Of a stretch of 23,214 nucleotides of DNA, positions 7,740 through 15,758 are shown piece after piece. The stretch is from JAJZMA01 sp021850405. GTDB lineage: Bacteria > Chloroflexota > Dormibacteria > Aeolococcales > Aeolococcaceae. A program made the translations under genes and the position numbers. The stretch covers positions 1 to 23,214 of the forward strand of contig DAHXLU010000014.1 in the NCBI GenBank assembly GCA_027365835.1, in the 5' to 3' direction. The notes below the pieces were generated by a model that was not told the DNA's origin, searched no databases, and worked only from the letters and a program-made list of their open reading frames with translations. Numbering within the stretch: the stretch's first letter is position 1; each line of letters opens with the position of its first letter.

Positions 7740-9263
7740 ATGGTCATGGCGCCAGAGAGGGACAGAGTGCTCCAGTATGTGGGTGGCAAGTGGGTGGGAG
7801 CAGCCGACGGTAGCACCTATCTCGTGCACAACCCTTCCACTGGTGAGCCGCTGGCTGAGGTGGCGGCCGGGGATGCAGCAGATGCTGCGATTGCAGTCGG
7901 GGCAGCCCGTGACGCCTTTGATGAGGGAAGCTGGCGCAACATGTCCCAGGAAAAGAGGTCGCTCGCCATGATTGCTGTGGCAGAGCACCTGGCAGAGGTC
8001 TGCGATGACTGGGCGTTTCTGGAGTCGGCCAATGGCGGCGCCACCATCCGCAAGACCGCTGTGGTTGATGTGCCCATGGCCATAGAGCACTTTCGTTCAC
8101 TGGCGGAGCAGGCGATGAAGATCTCCTGGTATGAGCCGCTCCCCTGGGTGGATATTCCTGCTGTCTCCTGGAATTTCGTACAGCGTGAGCCGATCGGCAT
8201 ATGCGCAGGGATCATTCCCTGGAACTACCCGCTGATGATGGCGGTATGGAAGATTGCCCCTGCCATAGCCATGGGCAACAGTGTAGTGCTGAAACCATCC
8301 CCGTTTACCCCCCTTACTGCCGCCCGGCTGGTGGCTGCCATAGATGAGACCGGTCTTATCCCCAAAGGGGTGATCAACCTTGTCACTGGGCCTGGCCCAG
8401 GACTTGGGGAGGCACTGGTAACAGATACCCGCGTGGACAAGGTCGCCTTTACCGGCTCTACCGCTACTGGCAGGAAAGTACTTGCAGGGGCCGCAGAAAC
8501 CATCAAGAAGGTGACACTTGAACTTGGCGGAAAGTCTGCCAGCATTGTCTGCCCTGATGCGGACCTGGAGTTGGCGGTTGATGGGGTTCTCTTTGGAACC
8601 TTTTTCCACCAGGGGCAGATGTGCGAGGCAGGTACTCGGGTGTATGTACATGCAGAAATCTATGAGCACTTCGTCGAGATGCTGGTTGCCAAAGCCAGGG
8701 GCTTAAAAGTGGGCAACGCCACAGATCCTGAATCCCAGCTTGGCCCTATCATCAATGAGACCCAGCATCGCAACATAAAGGAAGCGGTGCGCCGTGCAGT
8801 CGCAGACGGCGGGCGCGTGCTGTGTGGGGGAGGGGAGCCGTCAGATGTTCCGGAAGGTGGCCACTACCTCGAACCCACCGTGATCGCAAACCTCCCAGAT
8901 GACGCTTCAGCAGCATGCGATGAAATCTTTGGCCCAGTAGTCTCAGTGTTCGCCTGGAAGGAGCTCGGAGATGTAATCAGCCGTGCCAACCGCAGCATTT
9001 ATGGCCTTGCTGGGGGAGTCTGGTCAAAAGACACCAGAGGGGCGATAGAGATTGCAAGGCAGCTGCGGACGGGAACAGTGTGGATAAACGACTGGCATCT
9101 TATCAATGCACTGGCACCATTTGGAGGATATCGGCAGAGCGGCCTGGGAAGGGAGCTGGGCAGCTACGGTCTGCTGGAGTACACCGAGGTGAAACATATC
9201 CACGTGGACCAGAACACAGGCAGACAGGACCGGTTTGCCTACGACATTCTGCTGGGGAGCTGA
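7740..9263 (+). CDS. NAD(P)-dependent aldehyde dehydrogenase
   Basis: A 507-residue enzyme of the aldehyde dehydrogenase superfamily, oxidising an aldehyde to the carboxylate in the cytosol. Motifs are complete: IPWNYPLMM with the oxyanion Asn162, TGSTATGR of the cofactor site, LELGGKSA with general base Glu261, and GQMCEAGTR with nucleophile Cys295. The C-terminal PFGGYRQSGLGRE motif is also present. It resembles betaine-aldehyde and phenylacetaldehyde dehydrogenases in layout, but the substrate cannot be fixed from sequence. ATG 7740 has AGGGAGG (7724-7730) nine bases upstream. The DUF6941-like gene begins two bases after its stop, so the two are probably co-transcribed. Confidence 0.93.
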   Translation: MVMAPERDRVLQYVGGKWVGAADGSTYLVHNPSTGEPLAEVAAGDAADAAIAVGAARDAFDEGSWRNMSQEKRSLAMIAVAEHLAEVCDDWAFLESANGGATIRKTAVVDVPMAIEHFRSLAEQAMKISWYEPLPWVDIPAVSWNFVQREPIGICAGIIPWNYPLMMAVWKIAPAIAMGNSVVLKPSPFTPLTAARLVAAIDETGLIPKGVINLVTGPGPGLGEALVTDTRVDKVAFTGSTATGRKVLAGAAETIKKVTLELGGKSASIVCPDADLELAVDGVLFGTFFHQGQMCEAGTRVYVHAEIYEHFVEMLVAKARGLKVGNATDPESQLGPIINETQHRNIKEAVRRAVADGGRVLCGGGEPSDVPEGGHYLEPTVIANLPDDASAACDEIFGPVVSVFAWKELGDVISRANRSIYGLAGGVWSKDTRGAIEIARQLRTGTVWINDWHLINALAPFGGYRQSGLGRELGSYGLLEYTEVKHIHVDQNTGRQDRFAYDILLGS

Positions 9264-9265
9264 AA

Positions 9266-9715
9266 ATGCTGGATAGCTTTCAGACAAAAGTGGAATATGC
9301 AATGCTTTGCGATTCTGCGCAGGTGTGTGGTGGAAAACTGTATGTTCTGGGCGGTGGCTGGGATAGCACTGTGCGGCTGGTTCCAAGGGAGCAGGGCGGG
9401 GTTGTTCCCCCAAGCCAGTTCACTATTGCAGCCGCGTTTCTGGTCGACTGGAACGACACCAATCGCCCCCTCCAGGTACGGATAGCGGTGGAAGAACTGG
9501 ATGAGGCCCCGCCGCTTCTTGAGATGCGCGCCCAGATTGTCGTCGGGCGACCACCACAGGCTCCGCCTGGAAATCCGCTGCGACACCTGCTCGCGCTCCC
9601 AATTGTGGTCGCATTTCCGCGCGCAGCAATGTTTGTGCTCCGTGCCGGGATTGAGGGATCCCCTGACACAGTCATCCGGTTTCAGGTGGTGGATATGGCA
9701 GTTGGAGCACCTTGA
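9266..9715 (+). CDS. DUF6941-like small protein
   Basis: 149 residues, translated from ATG 9266 with GGGGAG (9254-9259) six bases upstream. The frame extends further upstream (to 9080) but that part overlaps the aldehyde dehydrogenase and is not real. Residues 10-35, EYAMLCDSAQVCGGKLYVLG then GGWD, match my memory of the DUF6941 consensus (A.LCD.AQV.GGKL..LGGGWD), a family of unknown function with a beta-sandwich-like look. No signal peptide or membrane segment is visible. Only two bases separate it from the aldehyde-dehydrogenase stop, which suggests one transcript. I cannot propose a biochemical role. Confidence 0.75.
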   Translation: MLDSFQTKVEYAMLCDSAQVCGGKLYVLGGGWDSTVRLVPREQGGVVPPSQFTIAAAFLVDWNDTNRPLQVRIAVEELDEAPPLLEMRAQIVVGRPPQAPPGNPLRHLLALPIVVAFPRAAMFVLRAGIEGSPDTVIRFQVVDMAVGAP

Positions 9716-9803
9716 AAACGGCTTGCCTGTACTCCGTTCTGCGTTTTAATGCGGGCTGGATCAGATGTACAGCTGAAACGCTGACTGACTGGGGGAAACT
9801 GGA

Positions 9804-11330
9804 ATGACAGCAGTGAATCCGGCCTCAGTCGCTGGCAGGCTTCTTTCTTCATGCTCGCCGATCATCGTTGCCAATCGTGCTCCACTCACCCTCGAAGAGG
9901 CCGACCCTATTCTCGGCACGCCCGAACGGCTTGTGAAAGGGTCAGGCGGGCTGGTGAGCGCAATGTCTACCCTTGCCCAGGCAACAAAGGCGATATGGGT
10001 AGCCGCTGCACGGGATGGTGCAGATGAGGCGCTCGCCGCCAGAGCCGATGAAAATGGTCATGTTGCCCTGGAGGACAGCGGGGCAAGCTATGCAATCTCC
10101 TTTGTCCATCCATCGAAGGAGGCGTACCATCTCTACTACAACCGCATAAGCAACCCGCTGCTGTGGTTCATACACCACTACCTGTGGGACCTGAGCCGGG
10201 AGCCGGTGATAGACAGCCGCACCGAGCACGCCTGGCGGGCAGGATATGTGGAAGTGAACCGGCTGTTTGCGCAGCGTGTGGTGGAAGAAGCCCGGGCTGC
10301 TGCGCGCCCACCGCTCATCTTCTTCCAGGATTACCAGCTGTACCTTGCCCCGGAGATGGTTCGCAGGGAGCTGCCGTCGGCCTCACTCTCACACTTCATC
10401 CACGTGCCATGGCCCAATCCTGCCTATTGGCGGATCTTGCGCAGCGAGGTTCGCGAAGCAATACTTACCGGACTCCTGGCAAACGACGTAGTTGGCTTCC
10501 ATACGCATCAGGATGTGCGCAATTTCCTCGTAACCTGTGAGGACCTTCTCCATACCGGCGTCGATTTTGGCCAGGCCATGGTTTACTTTGCCGGGAGAAA
10601 GGTGCACGTTCACGCCTATCCACTTGGCATAGATGTCGCTGAGATGAGGGCCATGGCGAAAGCTGAAAAAACCCAGGAGTGGTTTGACCGGTTCGCCCAG
10701 TCACGCTGTGAGCAGATCATACTGAGGGTGGACCGTACCGATCTGTCCAAGAACATCGTGCGGGGATTCCTGGCGTATGAGCGGATGCTCGAGGCTCATT
10801 ATGAGCTGCATGGAAAGGTCCAGTTCATCGCCTACCTGCAGGAGACCCGGCAGAACATAGATGATTACCGTTCCTATCTGGGCAGTGTACTGTCCGCTGT
10901 TGCGAGGATAAACAGGAGATTCTCTTCAGGCGGCTGGATGCCGATCCATCTTGAAATCGAGAGCAATATCCATAAGGCGGTTTCACTGTACCGGCAGTAT
11001 GATGTTTTGCTGGTGAACCCTATCTACGACGGGATGAACCTTGTCGCCAAGGAGGGCCCAGTCTGCAACGAGCGCGACGGTGTGCTGGTGCTAAGTGAGA
11101 ACGCTGGTGCACATGAGGAGCTGGGCGAGTTTGCCCTCACCGTGAATCCCTTCGACGTCGACCAGACTGCTGAGGCACTATATCTGGCTCTCGCGATGGA
11201 GCCGGCAGAGAAGGCTGCCAGAGCCGACAGGCTACGGGACGTGGTAGAGAGAAATGATGTGTCGGACTGGATTTCAGCGCAGCTCAGTGACCTTGCCATG
11301 CTGGCAACGCCTCTTCACCTGTGGCGCTAA
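9804..11330 (+). CDS. otsA: GT20 glycosyltransferase, trehalose-6-phosphate synthase type
   Basis: A 508-residue GT-B fold enzyme of family GT20, which transfers glucose from a nucleotide sugar to glucose 6-phosphate to form trehalose 6-phosphate. Features are the glycine loop VKGSGGLVSA (44-53), IHVPWPNPAYWR (199-210), VVGFHTHQDVRNF, and RVDRTDLSKN. In the last motif Arg311 and Lys316 occupy the R...K diphosphate-binding pair. Near the C-terminus, NPIYDGMNLVAKEG binds the donor. The usual HDYHL is QDYQL here (174-180), so the conserved histidine is Gln178. The DRTD.SKN form is also found in validamycin-type pseudo-glycosyltransferases, so the acceptor could differ. No OtsB phosphatase gene is adjacent. 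Its stop overlaps the convergent channel gene by four bases. Confidence 0.82.
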   Translation: MTAVNPASVAGRLLSSCSPIIVANRAPLTLEEADPILGTPERLVKGSGGLVSAMSTLAQATKAIWVAAARDGADEALAARADENGHVALEDSGASYAISFVHPSKEAYHLYYNRISNPLLWFIHHYLWDLSREPVIDSRTEHAWRAGYVEVNRLFAQRVVEEARAAARPPLIFFQDYQLYLAPEMVRRELPSASLSHFIHVPWPNPAYWRILRSEVREAILTGLLANDVVGFHTHQDVRNFLVTCEDLLHTGVDFGQAMVYFAGRKVHVHAYPLGIDVAEMRAMAKAEKTQEWFDRFAQSRCEQIILRVDRTDLSKNIVRGFLAYERMLEAHYELHGKVQFIAYLQETRQNIDDYRSYLGSVLSAVARINRRFSSGGWMPIHLEIESNIHKAVSLYRQYDVLLVNPIYDGMNLVAKEGPVCNERDGVLVLSENAGAHEELGEFALTVNPFDVDQTAEALYLALAMEPAEKAARADRLRDVVERNDVSDWISAQLSDLAMLATPLHLWR

Positions 11331-12139
11331 CCCGGCGGAGGGGCCTCCTTGCCACGGTGGTGGTGCAGCGGAGGGGCGGCAATCCCTTCATGTGTCGCAA
11401 GGTCGTTCAGTAGCGCCTCTATCCGGTCCAGCCGTTCGTGCATCTCTGACTTGTTCCGGTCGGCGCTCTCTTCTACAAAATAGCTTGCAACAGTAGCGGT
11501 AACCACTCCTATAAGGCTGATGCCCACGATCATGAGCACCACTGCTACGACCCGTCCACCAACAGTGACAGGGTATTTGTCTCCGTACCCAACGGTAGTT
11601 ACTGTGACAATGGCCCACCACAGTGCTGCGCCATACGAATGGATGTTGGATCCTGGTGCGTTCCTTTCCAGCTGTACTTCCAGGGCAGCTCCAACCAGCA
11701 GGATGCCAACCGATGAGAGAAGCACAAAGTGCACGCCCTTGTGGGAGAAGATCTTGTGCGCACGTGTGAGTGAATAAACCAGTATTGCGCCGATACGTGC
11801 AAGAGCTATTGCATTGGCAAGCTGGAGCGGCTGCAGGACCGGGAGGACAACCACCAGAAGGTAGACAAGATGGTGCTTGAAGAAGTAAGCCCTGGAGGGA
11901 CTGAGCGAAATCTTGATCGCATACTCAGCTATGAATGCTGCCCAGATCAGGCTGTCGGCGACGCCAAAGACTACTGCTACAGGCTGTGGCAGACGGACAA
12001 CCAGAGGTGCAGCAAGCACAATAAGCCAGATGAATGCCAGCACTGAGAACGGAATTGCTACGGCGCTGGCAAACCGGTCGTAGCGCGCCTGGGACCTCCT
12101 GGTTGGCCGTCTCTGCTGGTGCTCTTGTGTAGGACTCAA
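11327..12139 (-). CDS. Voltage-gated-type potassium channel subunit
   Basis: A 270-residue cation channel of the VIC superfamily. Residues 25-130 hold hydrophobic segments resembling a voltage-sensor-like S1-S4 region, though the S4 segment is poor in arginine. Then come S5, the pore helix ALWWAIVTVT, the potassium filter TVGYGD, and S6 (VVLMIVGISLIGVVTATVAS). A short charged C-terminus (MHERLDRIEALLNDLA) looks like a coiled-coil tetramerisation helix, followed by a His/Pro tail. The start is TTG 12139; AGG lies about eight bases upstream, and no ATG occurs in the first part of the frame. The stop TAG (11327-11329) interleaves with the TAA of the GT20 gene. Confidence 0.88.
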   Translation of the reverse strand: MSPTQEHQQRRPTRRSQARYDRFASAVAIPFSVLAFIWLIVLAAPLVVRLPQPVAVVFGVADSLIWAAFIAEYAIKISLSPSRAYFFKHHLVYLLVVVLPVLQPLQLANAIALARIGAILVYSLTRAHKIFSHKGVHFVLLSSVGILLVGAALEVQLERNAPGSNIHSYGAALWWAIVTVTTVGYGDKYPVTVGGRVVAVVLMIVGISLIGVVTATVASYFVEESADRNKSEMHERLDRIEALLNDLATHEGIAAPPLHHHRGKEAPPPG

Positions 12140-12332
12140 ATCAGCAACCTGTCATCTTCCCCAGCTCCCGCTCGCCCGCATCTTTCCTGCCCGGGGAAGT
12201 GATATGGGGAGCGAGCAATCTGCTGTGTTTCTGGTGAGAGCCACACTCATTCCACGATTGTATCTTGGCAGGCGGGAATCTCGGGGAGGAGGGATTTGTG
12301 TAGGTTCTGGGTGCGACGAGTGCTGTGGTCAG
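12140..12332. other. Spacer between channel gene and pseudogene
   Basis: A 193-base spacer without a coding region. It must hold the promoter of the minus-strand channel gene unless that is read through from the pseudogene. CTTCCCC (12156-12162) and GGGGAAG (12193-12199) form an inverted repeat with a 30-base loop. No clear promoter boxes were found. Confidence 0.4.
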
Positions 12333-13196
12333 CTACTGTGGCTTTTCCACTGCACCCACCTCCCGGGCGCGGAGCGCCCTGCTGGTGGCGTCCATGGAAT
12401 CGAGCAGGATTTTTCTTGCCGACTCGGGCAGGGGGATGTTCAGGAGGGCGCTGACCACCCTTACGGTGCTGGGAGAAACCAGTGGGAGGGGATAGAGGGC
12501 TGATGTGAGCGTCCGGGCCTCCTCAGGTGTCCCATTTTTCCAGAGGGAAGGAACCAGCTCCACATAACGTGGCAGATATGGGGAAAGAAGCTGTTTTTGG
12601 TCGAACCGGACAAAGCCTGCGGCAACTGCAAGCTTATCCTGGAGGCTCCCCCCACCCGTGGTTAGTTTTTCCCATGCCCCTGCGTTTGCTGCGGCTGTTG
12701 GGGTTGAGGAAAGACAGGTGAGCGCCTTTCGCATACCAATGTCAGTCCCGTCAGAGGCGCGGTGGGCCAGGATCACCGCTTCTTTGACCTGTCCCTGGGC
12801 AGCGAGCGTTTCCAGAATGCTCCATGGCAGGCTTGTGTCTATCGTTAGCTCCGGCACCGACCGGGAGCCATCCAGCAATCCGTTCAGCAACCTAATGTCA
12901 GATGCAGCCGTTGCCATCGATATGAATGTTTTCCTCGCCCAGACCGGAGAGACAGAGCCTGCCGTTTTCTGCTCAGTGCGCGGCAATCCTGGTTCTGTTT
13001 ATTTCGAGCAGATCAGTACTGGCCCCAGAAAAGTCCAGCCAGGTGCTGTTGCAGGTGGCCCCGAACGTGATGGTCGTTTCACTCTGGAATGTAGAGGCGC
13101 CTGGGTCGCTTCACAGGGTGTGAGCGCTACGGAATACGCAACGCTGGAGATCTGCGTTGCGCGTTCCCTCGCTTCTTCCGGGGTCTGGTCGTCCAC
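12333..13196 (-). pseudogene. Internally deleted M1 aminopeptidase N pseudogene
   Basis: Read on the minus strand, GTG 13196 opens TPEEARERATQISSVAYSVAL, an aminopeptidase N N-terminus. Near 13110 the homology shifts frame and continues as DPGASTFQSETTITFG, then STWLDFSGA, stopping at TGA 12973-12975. From about 12986 the first frame resumes with the ERAP1-like C-terminal domain (LLDGSRSVPELTIDTSLPWS, then PTAAANAGAWEKL) and ends at TAG 12333. Relative to the intact copy at 16503, roughly 570 central residues are missing, including GAMEN and HEXXH. It therefore has a frameshift plus a large internal deletion and cannot make an active peptidase. The C-terminal piece alone is a 217-codon open frame, so a simple gene caller would report it as an intact hypothetical protein. 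Confidence 0.85.
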
Positions 13197-13345
13197 CCGC
13201 CAGGGCCTCCACTGACTTGCCGGAACAAAAGCTGCTGACGGTATCTCACACGCTGCAAAGAGCAGCCTCCAGAGTACTTATGAAGGCTCACTGCAATGTG
13301 GGCGGGAGTTTGACTGCCTAAAGGGCCATCCGGAGATGTTAGGCT

Positions 13346-14647
13346 ATGGCAATGCCTACTTCTTGGAAGGCACCACGAGTGCGGAAGGGACGCAACCAGG
13401 GCGCTCTGGAACCCGATGTAGATGCTGCTGTCTTTGAAAAGGTCGCAGCGCTGCTACTGGTGCTGGCCAAGAGTTCCGACGAAAATGCAGAGCAGCTCAA
13501 TCAGGCGCTGGATATTGTCGAGAGAGACGGTGATGCCGAATCTGTCGGGGTTATAGCCGCAATGGCGGCACTGGCTCCGCCTCTACTGGCAGACACAGTC
13601 AGAGCTGTGCTGGGGCGGCTGCACCTGGCGGGCATTCACGCTCCTGTAGAGGAGGAAGTTGGCACCCTTCGCTTTGAAGAAGCGATGTGCTTTGCTGCCC
13701 CCGAGGGAAAGATGTTGATGATCCTGCTCGTCCGTCCGTGTGAGGGTGAGCAGCGATACCAGATGGCGACTGTGGGCCTGTCACAGGGGGATCCTGGCGA
13801 ACACGTTGTTGACGGATTCATTACAGAGACGATTGAGCGATCCTCCTTCGAGGATCAAGTGGACGCGGCAGCTGCAGGAGGGAAAATGCCATGCCAGTCA
13901 GTATCTGCGGACGAGGTTTCGGAGATGCTTGGCAAGGCGTTTGTGCGTTCAGTAGAGAGTAATGTGGCAGGCCCCCTTCAGCTCGGCGTGGCAGCCCCGA
14001 TTCTTGCTCTGGCGCTCACTGGGGATCCCACTGGGTTTGCCGCCATCAGCGTGGACCTTCACCAGGAACTCCCACTGGCCCCTGAAAATGACGAGGAGTT
14101 TGCTTATGCCGTGGAGGAGTTGGGCGAGCTTCTTGCCGAAGTGCTCGACGATGATCCAGAGGCTCAACGCTACGCTCCATTTATAACGGGGACAATGCTC
14201 TCCTACAAGTGGCATTACGGTGATGGTCGTCTGGCGTTCTGGACAACAGATGATCTGGACGAATATTTGCTCGACCACTTTCCCCGAAAGGTATCTGGGG
14301 ATGTGGAGCTGATAGCGAACACTCCCATGTGTGTCGCGGCGTTTCTGGAGATGCTGGATGGTCACGACGCACTGGAGGGACAGTCGCTGGAGGAGCTGCA
14401 TCTCCATCTTCGCGCGATCCTCGACAAGTTTTTTGTACTTGCCCAGGACAGGAGCATGTGGGGGCCGGCGAAGACGACGGTGATGTCGCTGCTGGATGCT
14501 GGTGTGGATCTCGAAGATGAAGAGGCAGTGAGAGACTGGCTCAGCATCAGTAATAGTGGGCCAGTCCGTGTGGGCCATGCGTCCAGGAGGGCTAATGTCC
14601 GAAAACGCAAATTGGCACGTGCCTCCCGCAAGGGCAACCGGCGCTAA
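13346..14647 (+). CDS. Conserved-looking protein of unknown function
   Basis: I do not recognise this 433-residue protein. It has no signal peptide or membrane segment and should be cytosolic. The N-terminus (1-20) is basic. Residues 25-100 look like amphipathic helices. A middle region contains MLMILLVRPCEGEQRYQMAT and GDPGEHVVDGFITET, which look like beta strands of a globular domain. The second half is strongly acidic (ENDEEFAYAVEELGELLAEV and DDDPEA). The motif WTTDDLDEYLLDHFPRKVSG near residue 290 resembles a segment I have seen in other uncharacterised bacterial proteins. The last 20 residues are almost all Arg, Lys, Ala and Ser, a tail suited to nucleic-acid or membrane-surface binding. 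ATG 13346 has GGAG 11 bases upstream. It stands alone on the plus strand between a pseudogene and convergent pgeF. Confidence 0.7.
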   Translation: MAMPTSWKAPRVRKGRNQGALEPDVDAAVFEKVAALLLVLAKSSDENAEQLNQALDIVERDGDAESVGVIAAMAALAPPLLADTVRAVLGRLHLAGIHAPVEEEVGTLRFEEAMCFAAPEGKMLMILLVRPCEGEQRYQMATVGLSQGDPGEHVVDGFITETIERSSFEDQVDAAAAGGKMPCQSVSADEVSEMLGKAFVRSVESNVAGPLQLGVAAPILALALTGDPTGFAAISVDLHQELPLAPENDEEFAYAVEELGELLAEVLDDDPEAQRYAPFITGTMLSYKWHYGDGRLAFWTTDDLDEYLLDHFPRKVSGDVELIANTPMCVAAFLEMLDGHDALEGQSLEELHLHLRAILDKFFVLAQDRSMWGPAKTTVMSLLDAGVDLEDEEAVRDWLSISNSGPVRVGHASRRANVRKRKLARASRKGNRR

Positions 14648-14728
14648 AGACGTTTCTATCCCGGCTCGCGGCTGTCACGGAGCTTTCATTTTGGGGCCAG
14701 CAGGGGATAGTTTTCTGGGGTTCCGGGA

Positions 14729-14756
14729 AACGCTCTCCTGGCAGCGTTGGCCAACG
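14729..14756. repeat. Overlapping inverted repeats between convergent genes
   Basis: AACGCT (14729-14734) pairs with AGCGTT (14743-14748). The perfect 12-base palindrome CGTTGGCCAACG (14745-14756) shares its left bases with that arm, so the two hairpins exclude each other. They lie in the 172-base gap between convergent stops, where a terminator is expected, but there is no T-run. Confidence 0.35.
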
Positions 14757-14819
14757 TGAGACTCCTTGCCCGGAGAGAAAGGGGCGCATGCTTGACCGCT
14801 GTCCTTGCTGGGTATTTCG

Positions 14820-15758
14820 TCAGTGAGCTGCCCCGGTCCCTCGCTGGGCGCAAGCCGCCGGACCAGATGGACAAAGCTGGGCAAACATCGCAAATCTGCC
14901 ACAAGGGTGGTGTAGCCGGTGGCTAAAGAAGCAGGGAGAAGCTGTACTCATGTGGGAGGAAAAGATCTGGTCCTGCCTTACCCCTGCGCAGGTCAGCAGA
15001 GTCCTGTTGGCAGCTTCCAGGTCCAGTGCCCATCCTCCGTCCTTGTGGGGAAAGATGCAGCTAGCCGCCGGCTGACCGAGTGCCTTGTTGATCTGGTCAA
15101 CTACCTCGGGCCCAACCTGGTATGCAGCAGGGGAGATGGCAGGCCCAAGCAGTATGAGACAGCGCTCTGGGTGGGCACCCACGCTCTCCATCAGGGCGAG
15201 TGTGCGAGCTACCACGTTGCTGGCGGTTCCTCTCCAGCCTGCGTGGGCAAGCCCCAGGACCTGTGCGGTGGGATCCAGGAGCAGTACTGGCAGGCAGTCC
15301 GCCACCAGCACTGCGAGTACCAGCGACGAAGTGGTTGTGACGAGCGCGTCAACTTTTGGGGCATCGGTTCGGGAGGTTGTACCCCTGCCAGCCCAGCTCC
15401 CATCGACCAGCAGGGCACTGGTGCCATGTTGCTGGTCGCAGTAGATGAACTGCGACAGGGAGGATGAGAAGAGCTCTGCAGCGATCCTGCGGTTCTGGAC
15501 CACGTGCCCTGGATCATCTCCTACGTTGAGGCCCAGATTAAGACTCTCGTAGTCACCTTCTGATACTCCCCCGATCCTGGTGGTCACTGCAGCCTTGATT
15601 CCAACCGCCTCGGTGCCCCTCCAGAAGGCAATCGGCGCCATGCTCGCCAGGTCCAGGGTAAAGCTGGCAGGTCGCGACTCCCGGCTAGCAGCTGGGCTTA
15701 TTTCCGCTTGCCGCGTGTCCAGCCGGGCAGCCTTCCCAATGCGGACCCTTGCACTCAT
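14820..15758 (-). CDS. pgeF: PgeF/YfiH family purine nucleosidase-type protein
   Basis: A 312-residue member of the multicopper polyphenol oxidase/laccase-domain family (YfiH, YlmD, PgeF). It has been linked to purine nucleoside phosphorolysis and peptidoglycan editing in other bacteria. The zinc site is complete: His111 in QQHGTSA, Cys155 in VADCLPVLLL and His172 in LAHAGWRGT. VTTRIGGVS.GDYESLNLG and FFSHR near the end are also family hallmarks. About 40 residues precede the conserved domain, and a start at Met40 is possible. The ATG at 15758 overlaps the stop of the SRPBCC gene as ATGA, which favours the long form. The usual Cys-Thr before the FFSHR strand is absent (HMST). The two genes form a coupled pair. 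Confidence 0.88.
   Translation of the reverse strand: MSARVRIGKAARLDTRQAEISPAASRESRPASFTLDLASMAPIAFWRGTEAVGIKAAVTTRIGGVSEGDYESLNLGLNVGDDPGHVVQNRRIAAELFSSSLSQFIYCDQQHGTSALLVDGSWAGRGTTSRTDAPKVDALVTTTSSLVLAVLVADCLPVLLLDPTAQVLGLAHAGWRGTASNVVARTLALMESVGAHPERCLILLGPAISPAAYQVGPEVVDQINKALGQPAASCIFPHKDGGWALDLEAANRTLLTCAGVRQDQIFSSHMSTASPCFFSHRLHHPCGRFAMFAQLCPSGPAACAQRGTGAAH

Noticed and set aside
12658..13215. 185-codon plus-strand frame across the pseudogene
   Set aside because: The minus strand carries clear aminopeptidase homology in the same interval; the plus frame has none.
14919..15467. 182-codon plus-strand frame opposite pgeF
   Set aside because: Shadow of a gene with an intact zinc site on the other strand.
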